In this document: piece after piece, positions 1 to 10,800 of the stretch
How the letters are laid out: each line of letters starts with the position of its first letter
Numbering within the stretch: position 1 is the stretch's first letter
DNA from: Apostichopus californicus
Taxonomy: Eukaryota; Echinodermata; Holothuroidea; Aspidochirotida; Stichopodidae
Assembly (NCBI GenBank): GCA_020650975.1
Contig: JAIPMN010040623.1
Span: 1-21,982 of the forward strand
Reading direction: 5' to 3'
DNA: 21,982 nucleotides
Made by a program: the position numbers and the translations under genes
Notes under the pieces: model-generated
The model's database searches: none
Told to the model about the DNA's origin: nothing
What the model saw: the letters and a program-made list of their open reading frames with translations, nothing else

Positions 1-313
1 GACGCAAAACATGATGCAGCGACGATGAAACGAATGAATTATCATCATTGAGTATATTACAGTACTTAATATGGGGGTCTGGTTGGTAACGAGGGGTACA
101 AAAACAAAAACAAAGCAAACAATGGAACTTCAAGAGCATATTTACAAGAAGAAAATCACATTATCAATTTGTCATCACCGATTAAGTTAGTCCTGACAAC
201 AGTAATATAGCCAATACGTTTACCTTAGTATGTTCATCATCAAAATGAACATAAAGATGTAATTCATCAACTTTGACCTTTTTGCATTCGAGGCATTTTC
301 TTGCCAGTGTAGA

Positions 314-340
314 ATAATAATAATAGTAATAATAATAATG
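314..340. repeat. AAT/ATA-type trinucleotide microsatellite
   Basis: About eight near-perfect AAT units with one interruption (agt). Simple repeat in the presumed intron, no further function visible. Confidence 0.85.
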
Positions 341-1432
341 CGAAGAAGCCGATGGAGAGGCTACATGTGATGTATCACTTGGACCAGATATTAATAGGGT
401 ATAGTGAGTTATATTTCATCCTTAGTGACGAAAGAGATAAACGTCATATATGCCATCGAGTGGGAAATTATTATAGGCTGCATGCTTCGTTTAAGTTGAC
501 AGGAGATGTATACATAGGCCTACACATGTGTTATACAGTGAAGCGTGTGATAGGATTGTCCGAGAATGCTGGCTATACTTGCTTGTATTATAGAAACCAT
601 ACTATGCATGCAGCCAGATTTTGACAATTTTCAAACGCTTGTAACGGCTCTATAATATCCTTGCATATCAACTTTCAAGTGGAAAATTCAGTTTCTTCTA
701 ATGTAAATAAGTAGAGGGTCTATATATAAGTTATATGAGCAATCAAAAACAGCATTAAGTTCTTGCTTATGTTGATTCAATTACAATACTTTCATTCGAT
801 ATCTTGCTTGTTATATAAGTTATGTCATATTTTTCTTCCTTTTCTTTCTTGTAATTTTGTTGTAGATGTACAAAAGATACATAAAGATGTTTTTTGAATA
901 AAGATAGAAAAAAATAGTTTAAAAACTCTCATTGACATTACAAACAGTTCCAAACCTTTATTTAATAAATTAGTGAGTTTATTCATACAGCTCATATTGT
1001 CCCAGCTGCATGGGCCGTACAATGAATTAGGAAAAGCTTCTTATATGCATATGAGGTCATGAATATGTATGACAATGCTTTTCTTTTATGCACCAAGACC
1101 CTCAAGTTTTTTCCATCTCTCAATACAAGTTATAATGTGGCAAGTTACATTGCCTTAAGAAGTATGGTATTGTATGATACTACATGTGATGCAGTATTTC
1201 TCGGGTTAGGGTGAACTCTAGGGGTTAACCCTAAACCATAGGGGTTTACCGGTCCACAAGATACGTTATCATTGATTGGGCTGTATCATGCATCATTACA
1301 TTGCTCGACATATTAAACTGTGTACAAAACGGCTCTCTTGAGAAATACTGTCACTTGAGAGGATTGGCTGTTTTCATGCAGGCAAGTCATTATATCACAT
1401 AGATCATTGATTATGTCAGGTATCGATACGAT

Positions 1433-1476
1433 CTCCTCCTCCTCCTCCTCCTCCTCCTCCTCCTCCTCCTTCTCCT
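1433..1476. repeat. CTC/GAG trinucleotide microsatellite
   Basis: About 14 CTC units. On the minus strand one frame reads as a run of glutamate codons, which explains an 83-codon antisense open frame here. That frame has no other support and is treated as a shadow of the repeat. Confidence 0.95.
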
Positions 1477-1742
1477 TTAGTGCTTGTGAGAGTTGCGGAC
1501 GGTGATTTATTCTATTTGTCTGCCCGATCAAACCGTTGATACGGGACAGAACGTGACAGAACATTCAACATTAAAACTTCAAACAGAGTTTATTTGATAA
1601 TCGTGACAACTACGAAATTTTGGTTTTCATGGATAGGACCTATTATGTCTTGGGTCAGTGACGTTTCATAAAAAGTACCACAAAATAACCAGTCGACAAA
1701 TCATATTTTACAACATAATTTTTTCTTTCTTTTTTACTTCAG

Positions 1743-1834
1743 GTTTTTGATGCTAGAAATGCGACGACCGCTCATGATATGTACCACGCAATATGTAACC
1801 ACATGGGCTATGCAACAAACAAGGGCAACTTGAG
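1743..1834 (+). CDS. NOS: NOS exon A (oxygenase domain)
   Basis: 92 nt, starts in phase 0 after a pyrimidine-rich tract and AG, and ends with two bases of a split Arg codon (AG|gtaagg). It encodes residues 1-30 of the segment: [19 protein letters not shown] and then GYATNKGNL. This block is strongly conserved in NOS oxygenase domains, shortly after the haem-cysteine region. The split Arg codon is completed by the first base of exon B, giving the conserved KGNLRSAI join. The exon is separated from exon B by an unusually large repeat-filled intron of 6,872 bp. Confidence 0.96.
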
Positions 1835-4800
1835 GTAAGGCAGTGAGGACTACCGTATGCAAATTTTAGTTTGGCAGAATTATAAGCTCAGGCATGTTAC
1901 CTGTAAGGTCAGGAAGAAGCAGCTACCGGTCAGGCCTCGAGTTAGGCCGTAGGTCAACTTCTGGTCACCTTCAGGTAGCACCACAGAGTTTGTTGAGCCA
2001 CTTTCTTTGTGCCTATTGACCACATACGTAACAATTACCAGTGGGAATGTCAAGAAATTTATGCGTGGAGGTTGGACACTTCTCATTAGGTCATACATAG
2101 GAACGTGTAAGGTAACTGAACCCGCATTGCCATTTTCACTCTCCCTTTACAAAGTCACAGATTAAAACCCTCTGTGGGCAGAAGCACCACATGTTTCCCC
2201 ATCCCTCTCCCTCCCATAATAAATGTTACCCCCTTCCACCCCTCTTTATTAAGATTTACTGGTTCAAATGGATATATAAAGTTAGCATGTATTGCCTGGG
2301 AAGTGTTCACAGAGGCCGCTTGAATCATCGGGCCCCGTTGATCATGGGGGACCCTTATTCAATTTAACCGCCCCCTCCCTCCATTCCCCTTCCCCCATTA
2401 AGTTTTACTGGCTCAACCCGCGAAAATAGAAAGTTGTTTATGTTTTGCCTGGAAGTGTTAATAGAGGCCTCTGGACCGTGGACCCCTTTGATCTCAGGAG
2501 ACCCTAGTCACTTGCCTGATCGGTCTGTGTGATGTTCCTATAACGTGGCTTCCCATATCATTGTTATGTGTACAGCTTATGCGTGTGCATGTTTATGTGA
2601 TTGCAATTTGAGAGCAAGTCACTTTATAAGTTAGAGGGCTCACTTCAGTAAATACTATTCTTCACACGCGTCCGATTGCCCAGGCAGTTATCCAAAGCCG
2701 TGACTGCACTTAACTTCACCTCAGTAGTTACGTATAGTCCAGAGCATGAACTAAGCAGCCGAGTAAGTTCATCCCGGGTTAGTCAGCAACGATTTAATTA
2801 TGGGAGGTTTCTCCGTCAGTACAGAGACATGTTTAACGGTATAGTTCCAGGCACGTTTTGCACCAAATCTTACCAGTGGTAATTTACTTGTGAAGATTAC
2901 TAGTAGTAGTACTGTGTTAGGGATGTTGTAGGCTGTCTTAACATTAATTAAGACACAGTTACAGGCCAACGCTGTGTATAGATGGTTAGTCCAATGTTAG
3001 GTTCTGGAAAACGGTGTACTCAATGTGTATAGGCCTAACATGAATATTTACTTTAAATTGCCTAGTAGTAGTGAATACCTTGAATGATGAATTCCAACAT
3101 ACTACTAATCTCAACTTTGTCATCTCCAAATTGATATAAAACTGGTCAAATGTGGACAAAAGTGCCAAAACTCCTTCGAAATTTAGGGAGGCACTTTCAG
3201 TCCTGTAATATTTTAAATTGTTCTTTAAAGGCATTGAAGACTCCCCCCAAACCGCGTGTGTGAAAAAGTTAACTTTCTGTTGCTTGCAAGTGACGTATTG
3301 TTCGTGTCGCTACAAAATGCAGATAGTAATGAAACGTGATACCTTAATTGTTATCTTTAGCTAGACCTGAGATGTCCATCGTTGTATCGTTTGTATACTG
3401 TGCTGTGGGTATTGACCGCAGCTGTATGTACTGACTGCACTAGTGTCTAATTACCGACGGTATAGCAGGCTGTGTGTGTATTTTTTTGGGATCGATGGTG
3501 GTGTTTAACACTTCAAATTATTAATTAGGTCAAATTACCGGCATTAGACGTTTCTTTTTGCGCGAGTCTTCACACCCTTTAAATTGGTAACCCAGCTAGT
3601 ATGACCGATGTTCAAAAGGTTAACTGAGGAATCCACATAAGCAGGTAATGTGCATATAAATAGTAAAAACAGTCAACAGATGACTCCACCCACATACAGT
3701 GTAACTTTGATTTCAAAATTCAAAGAAAATGGATTCAAAAGTTCAACAGTCTTGCATGATTTCAACATGCATGTATTCCAAACATAAGGTCACAGACAGG
3801 TGAGAGGAAGATAACTGTTATGCTTGGAACATAAAAACTTGAAGGAATTCATAATCAATCATGATAAAGGGCAAAAAGTTGTATATTCCACTCTGATACC
3901 CAAGTGGTGGAACTAGTGTGTTGCTATATGTTGATGAAGAACAGTTTGTGAAACTATTTGTGGGGGGGGGGGGGTTGAGTGGTGGGGGGGTGTACAAGAA
4001 AGGAGTATATTAGAGGACGGATACCACTAGGCTATTTGTCAACCCAGGGTTTTGAGAATGTCACAGTATGTCATCATGTAGTTACTGTGCTGTATGTCGG
4101 CATAAAGTGTATTGTTTTTGAAATACCCGAAGTTAATTGCATGCTTCATGTAAGTTGAATAGAAGCTACAATCCAAGAGAAGTTCTGTAATTATATGACA
4201 TTCTAGTATTGACCGATTTAAACTAAACTGGGCCCTGTTAAACTTAACCTTGCTATCGTATGTTATGATGCACGTCGACTAACGTACGTTAGGCTCTTTG
4301 TGAAATTTCTGCTAGAGACTTTAAATCTCATTTTAGCAAAATGTTAGCAGCTCAAAAAGTTTGCTTAAATGGTTTACAATGAATAAATTTCAATGTCTTC
4401 TTGCATTGATCCATCATTCATCGTTTACATCAATGCAGGCCAGGGGAAACTGTAACTTAGGACAGTACCTGCGGGCCTTAGACATTTCTAAATTTTGTCA
4501 TAAGGGCAATTCCATGAGGGAGTGGACATGATACCCAAAAATTAAAAGTGTGTGACAATAGTAAATTTGGTGTCAAATGAAAGCTAAGAGTCTATATTTT
4601 CCAGAATCAGGTTCAGAAATGCAATTTTCATGCATTTTGGAATGAAAATATATGGGTAAATGAAAATTCAGGAGTTGATACAGAAAATTGGATGATTGGT
4701 AATAAAAACTATTCGTCACTGCTAATTGATAGCGAGTATATAAATGATATCAGCCACTACCATGTGAGAGTATAGATCATGGAAAACTGAATGGATAATA

Positions 4801-7800
4801 TTTTCGCCGCTTTACCTCATTGGTTCCGCTTCAATGGCCTTCGGTATTTTTGCCACTTTAAATGTCCTTCCGTTACCGAAAATACAACTTTTTTTAGTTT
4901 TTCAGGAAAAGTTGCAGCATGATTAAAATGAAAGTTCATCTTCAAAGCAAGTTTAGATTGGCCAACAAAATGAAATAATTAGTTTCACCCTGGTCCTCTT
5001 CGTTTGTTCATTATGGTTGATTAAAACCTGTCTTTCCGTTACCATTTTGGTAACGGAAGGACAGTAACGGAAGGACAATATTTTTTTTCCAGTCAGGTAA
5101 TTGAGTCATTTGCCTATGATTAAAAGTAAATATCATTGCATGCATACATATATATTGTATACAGCATCCTGTGGGAGTTGTTGATTCTGAAAGTGTTGTT
5201 TATATCTACTAAGGTGGTGTGATTGTATACTCTATTGTTGACTGTCTGGACTAGGGCAGCCAACAACTCTTTTCAACAAGGGCAATTCCATGGTAACGGA
5301 AGGACATTGGGACTAACTTTCTGACATTTGAACAAGTATATCATGAATATCCCCATTAATTACAACAAATAATTGTCATCATTGACTAGCTGTAACTACG
5401 TACTTCAATTTCCACATATTTTTTTTACACAAACCCTTCCCATTTTTGAAATATGGATATTAATGAGGTCGGTAACGGAAGGACAGCAAACGGACAAGGG
5501 TTTTCACACGTCTTTAGTTTATTGTAAAACTCTGTGAATTCTATGGAGTAATCTTATTTTAGAGGTGAGAAATGTTATCCCAATAATGATTCCTATACTG
5601 TACCACTTCCATTCTGAAATTATTGCTTTGGTTTTCTAGAAATATTGCGCTAATTAAAGTTAAAGTTCCAGTCAGTTGTGACTTTATTTAACCTTAGACA
5701 TTCCAGATGCAGAATGGCAGACAATTCTAAAACTCTCAGAATTTATATTTCGAACAACACAGTGTAACTTCCAAAATATATGACATTCAGTGAACAGAGA
5801 GCAGATGTATACTTTTATGAATTCAATGATTTTCACTGATCATCAGGTGAATCCTCTGAGATTGAGAATATGATCGTATGCACACATGTACAGTAGCCTA
5901 TATTCTTGTGAGCATTCGGTATATAACTACATGAGAACAAGAAACGGTGATGTTTGGCATGTATGGGTTTTTATGGGCCATTTGTTTGTACCTAATCATC
6001 ATTTCCCATTAATAGTCAACAGGTGATTTAGCAACTAGTATGACTTCAGCTCAGTTGATTATCATTTTAGATTAAATTTCGATGAATATATTGATAGTTG
6101 CCTCATCTTTTTCCGATTCACTTTTCCAGTTATTGACATTAATACAGTTATATAATTAACATTATCAATATTATTGTTTGTACTTTTAGGTACAATTACT
6201 TCTCATTAATTATTCCAAAAGTAGAAGGACTTCAGCTTCAGTTGAATTTTATTTTAGATTAAATTTTGTTGAGTATATTGATACACTGTAGTTGCCTCGA
6301 CTTTTTCCAATTCACTTTTTCGGGTATTGATACAGTTAATTAACGTTATAATTTGTTTGTACTTTCAGATACAATCACTTCCCATTAGTTAGCAGGTGAT
6401 TATTCCTAAAGTAGTAGGACTTCAGCTTCAGTTGATTATCATTTTAGAATAAATTCAGTTGAATATAGTGATAGTTGCTTCAACTTTTTCAGTTTCGCTT
6501 TTTCAGTTATTGACATACAGTTAATTAACATAATGTGATTAGTTGATAATTAGAAATAACTTACATATTTTAGCTTTTGATGGTCAATACATTGTTATAG
6601 TTCACATTGGAATGTTGGTTCTGACAATTTTATTATTTTGTCAGCATGTGATATACTCTTCTTTGCACACTGTAACTGAGTGGACATTTTGTCCTTCCGT
6701 TACCGTCCTTCCGTTACCAAATTTAACTTTAATTAGCACAATATTTCTAGAAAAGCCAAAGCAATAATTTCAGAATGGAAAGTGGTACAGTATAGGAAAC
6801 ATTATTGGGATAACATTTCTCACCTCTAAAATAAGATTACTCCATAGAATTCACAGAGTTTTACAATAAACTAAAGACGTGTGAAAACCCTTGTCCGTTT
6901 GCTGTCCTTCCGTTACCGACCTCATTAATATTCATATTTCAAAAATGGGAAGGGTTTGTGTAAAAAAAATATGTGGAAATTGAAGTACGTAGTTATAGCT
7001 AGTCAATGATGACAATTATTTGTTGTAATTAATGGGGATATTCATGATATACTTGTTCAAATGTCAGAAAATTAGTCCCAATGTCCGTTACCGTGGAATT
7101 GCCCAGAAAATAGTAATGATTCAGCCAATTAAACATATGTGTGCATGTTTAATGCTAATTCCAAGATTCCAGAACACAGTAATCCATCATATAAGGGTTA
7201 ATTAGTCATCATTGGCTGACAATTAATATTGATAACAGAGGTTTAACAATTTTTCCACAGTTCTTATTTCTTATGTAAAACAAGTAAATTGTGAGTTGTC
7301 AAAAGCACTGTACTGTCCAAACTATCCCCACAAAATTTCATGAAAAATTTTTCAGGTGTTTTTCTGGTTCCCCTCTGACAATCATTCCTTAAAATTTAGT
7401 CGACCCCCACCCCACCCCACCCCCAAAAAATGTAGCAAAATATCAATGACCGATATGTACACTGTAGGCGAGATACGTGTAGATTGATGAATAGAACAAC
7501 AATATGTACATTGTAAGAGAGATATGTGTTAGTTGATGAATTGAATAGCATCTTTGTGAGGATACTGATATATCATTTTACTTACCTATGGGGGAGGGGT
7601 TGGGGGATGGGGTGGGGGTATTTAGTCACAATGCAATCTGTCGTCGGCAGGACAACCTCCACCGCTAATTTTGGTTCTCCCAACATATGAAAGGACTACC
7701 ATCAAAAATTTTGCCATTAAGGCGCTTTCACACCGGCGCGCGACGCGACGCGATACGACGCGATAAAAAAGTTGAAAACAATCAGATTAGTTAGGCCCTT

Positions 7801-10800
7801 TCACACCGGCGCGCGACGCGACGCGATATGACGCGACGCGATTTTTTCGAGTTGAAATAATTTCAACTTTTTGTCGCTTGTCGCCGAGTGTCGCGAGCGA
7901 TATTTTTCGGTGACCAATCATCGCGCTCTGTAATATCACATGATCGGTTAGGTAAATGTCCATTATATCGTTCTAGAAACGTGGATATCATGGATGTATA
8001 GGAGAAGGAACCGGGATGGTTATTACCCAGTTGGGAATGGAGGCTGATAAAGAAAATTATGGTGATTGTCACTATAGAAGGAGCGAGAGTGGGAAGCCGA
8101 AGAAGAAAAAGGTACAAGGTGCTCTACGATCACATGACAAAATATCTCCCGCGCGCGCCACAAAAACATCGCTGAGCGATAAAAACATCGCCCGCCAGTG
8201 TGAAAGGTCCTGCCACCTTTTTAACGCGTCGCGTCATGTTGCGTCACGTCGCGTCGCGTCGCGCCCGGTGTGAAAGCGCCTTTAACTTTAATTGCCAGGT
8301 TCTTTAAGAAGAAAAAAGACTCGTCTGTGGGCCAAATCTGCCTAAAATAATAAGACATCATTTTGCATGAGGACTGAGTTAAAAAAATCTTTGTAGTCAT
8401 CTTTTCTGAAGGAAGCCAGCCATAGAAAATTTTAGCCTGTCGGACTATGAACTCTTGCTTTGTTAGTTATTAAGTATGATTTGTGAAACATACAGGAGAA
8501 CAGTGTGTATGATGTAATTTGACAGTTCAGGGATTACACCTGCTGGCATTTTTACTAGGATTATAGGGATATAGCTGGCTTAGCCACCTTAATCCTTGTC
8601 CAGTGATTTTTCATTGATTCGTCAACCTGCTATTTCGCATTTCTATTTTCAGATACGTTTCTAAGTCGTCGAATATTTTCCATATTCTTTCTCTTTTTCA
8701 TTTCAGATCGGCGATCACAATTTTCCCGCCGAGAACAGACGGTGCACACGATTTTAGAGTATGGAATCCACAGCTGATACGATACGCTTGCTACAAGCAA
8801 CCAGATGGCAAACTTATAGGTGATCCCGCTAATCTTGAGTTCACGGAGGTAAGACTCGAGTGCAATCTCCTCGCCAAATCGGTAACCGGTTCAATGATCC
8901 CTCGGTTAGATAACCATATCTCGAGAATGCCACGTAGTAAGAATTGGATGGAACCAGTTCATTGACCCCATCTTTAATCATTTATAGCAGTTTTTTCCGC
9001 CGGAACGTAAAAGTGGTTGTTAGTTGATATCTTTACTTGACATACAGGATAGGAAACCCATGTGGTAGATCTCTAACTAGAATAGCAATTCTAAACATTT
9101 TACAGACAAAAGAGTATCACATTCTAAGCATCCTGGTGATATTTGCATCAAATTCCTATGTACCGTTTTATATGTAGATGACATTTGAAGTTTGACATGT
9201 CTTGCAGCAGAAGTGAAACACACCAACAAATTTGTTTTATGTTTGTTTTTCTTTAGAATTTTCATAATAACAAATTGTATCTACTTCAAAATTGGCCTGG
9301 GATGCGCCTCAGTATGAATGAGGGGCTTGGAAGCTTCCAAAAAGTGGGGGGGGGGGCCGGTAGAACATCAGAGGGGCACTTTCTCATTCCAAAACCACCA
9401 CTCGTTATGCTATAAACACATCGACCATGTAATCACTCAAATATATATGATGTGTTAGTATGCTATCAATACTATTTATTGAGATTGTTTATTTTTAACC
9501 GTGCTACAAAAAGATATGGGATGCCAATTTCAAAATAGCATGTACAGACTAAAAATAGATTTAATTAAAATGAAATATTAAAATTAACAAAGGCTTAAGA
9601 TATCCAAAAGACAGTTCTTCATCAAAGGGGCACATTTTATTTGCCAGTAGGGCACATTTGCTAATTGGAAAAAAGTGGGGGGGGGGGACGTGCCCCCAGT
9701 GCCCTCCCGGCTCCTACCCACCTGGTATGAATAAACTTCTGTCAACTTCTGTTGTAACCATTATCCAAACCAAGTTCAATAAAATAAAATGAAACTTAAA
9801 TGAAAAACCAATTATTTTACTGTCAGCGTGTAACTATGACATCACACCTGTTTGCTTCAAGTTCACTTTCGGAACATAAACTGTGAAAAATTTCAATTAT
9901 CCGTATGACCATGTCTCAAGAATGCCATGTCAGAATTAGATACCAAAATTAAACCATGCAGTATGCTTAGAATGTATTCGTCATTCCGGCATTTATAAGT
10001 CAAAATAAATTTCACTCTGGACTGTTCTATTGAACGGACTTATTCTGCATTTTGCTTCCACTGAAAATCTACAAAGTTGCCCATCACTGATGGCAACGAA
10101 ATGGTGGGTTATAATATTAAATTCTCAGACTTCTAAAAAATATGAAACACTGACAATTTTTTCATATTTGAATTGTCTACAGTTTTGTGTATCCAAACAA
10201 ATTTACAAGAGAACTATCTTCATTCTTTTAAAATGCATTTTGCTTTTCTAAAGAACCCCCCCCCCCCTTTTGTGACGGTTGCAGAAATGCACAACACATA
10301 TTGTAAAGTGTGCGAGAGGGTTTTTTAATTGCATGCTTTACCCTCTGTAAAGTTTTGTACCATTTGTAAAAAGCTTTGAATTTTGGTTAATTTAGTCTTA
10401 CTGGAATCAAGAGGAAGGTATCCATGCATGATCACTTATCCAGGTCCCTTTTAACCTCTGAACCTTGCAAACAAAATCAATACTTTCCATAAATTTTTTC
10501 AACAGCAGTTTCTTAGTGATCATGCCCACACAGTAAACTGTTTACAATGTGACAATTTCCTTGCAATTGTCACAGCCTGAATGATTGATGTCAGGGGAAA
10601 CCACTTTATTCCCTAGAGTGAATTTAACTCTTGACTGAGATCATTTCACAGTATATCAGATGTCAAATGAGAACAGAACAGTGGTAATAAAAAAAGTTCA
10701 AAGTTACAGTAGGATTCTTGAAACAGTACATGTCTTTTAGAAACACACGTCGGAATCATAAGTATGGCTTATGTTTGGAAATGATAGAGTTCCTTAAGTT

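Larger units (their letters stand above)
1..1742. other. Non-coding sequence upstream of the first visible NOS exon (presumed intron)
   Basis: This AT-rich stretch ends in a pyrimidine tract and AG at 1741-1742, the acceptor of the first visible exon. I found no exon for the expected preceding part of the oxygenase domain (the haem-cysteine region). A 90-codon open frame at 352-624 resembles nothing I know and has no splice or family support. The stretch contains an AAT-type microsatellite near 314-340, a CTC microsatellite (1433-1476) and a short GGGTTAGGG word at 1203-1211. It is probably the 3' part of a longer intron. Confidence 0.7.
4504..7104. mobile_element. Putative non-autonomous foldback-type DNA element (~2.6 kb)
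   Basis: The word GGGCAATTCCATG begins at 4504, GGGCAATTCCA recurs at 5280, and its reverse complement (TGGAATTGCCC) closes the structure at 7094-7104. Between 5280 and 7104 two ~385-bp arms are inverted copies of each other. A 14-bp motif GGTAACGGAAGGAC recurs in both orientations inside. No transposase-like ORF is visible. I could not find a convincing target-site duplication at 4504/7104 or at 5280/7104, so the outer limits are uncertain. The architecture (long inverted arms, repeated subterminal motif) fits a foldback or MITE-like DNA transposon derivative. The superfamily is unknown to me. Confidence 0.6.
1835..8706 (+). other. NOS intron 1 (6.9 kb, phase 2), repeat-rich
   Basis: Donor gtaagg at 1835 and acceptor tttcag ending at 8706. 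Short open frames at 2676-2882, 6543-6767 and 8016-8273 lack recognisable homology and fall in repeats or AT-rich DNA. The intron holds a diverged ~150-bp duplication (2236-2520), a MITE (3229-3578), G/C homopolymer tracts, a ~2.6-kb foldback structure (4504-7104), a 49-bp duplication (7453-7550) and a Harbinger-like MITE (7720-8281). I see nothing notable in 2521-3224, 3583-3960, 3991-4503 and 8285-8706. Confidence 0.93.

Noticed and set aside
352-624. 90-codon open frame on the + strand
   Set aside because: No recognisable family, no splice signals tied to it, and not matching the missing upstream NOS sequence. Length is within chance for this window.
1203-1233. Telomere-like GGGTTAGGG and AGGGGTTAACCCTA palindrome
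   Set aside because: Only one or two units, too short to call an interstitial telomere or a regulatory dyad.
1313-1564. Antisense ORF with a poly-glutamate run
   Set aside because: Produced by the CTC microsatellite. The rest has no recognisable feature.
8016-8273. Possible transposase ORF inside the Harbinger-like MITE
   Set aside because: Only 85 codons, ending in GCGTCGC-repeat translation, with no DDE-type motif. An opposite-strand frame overlaps it.
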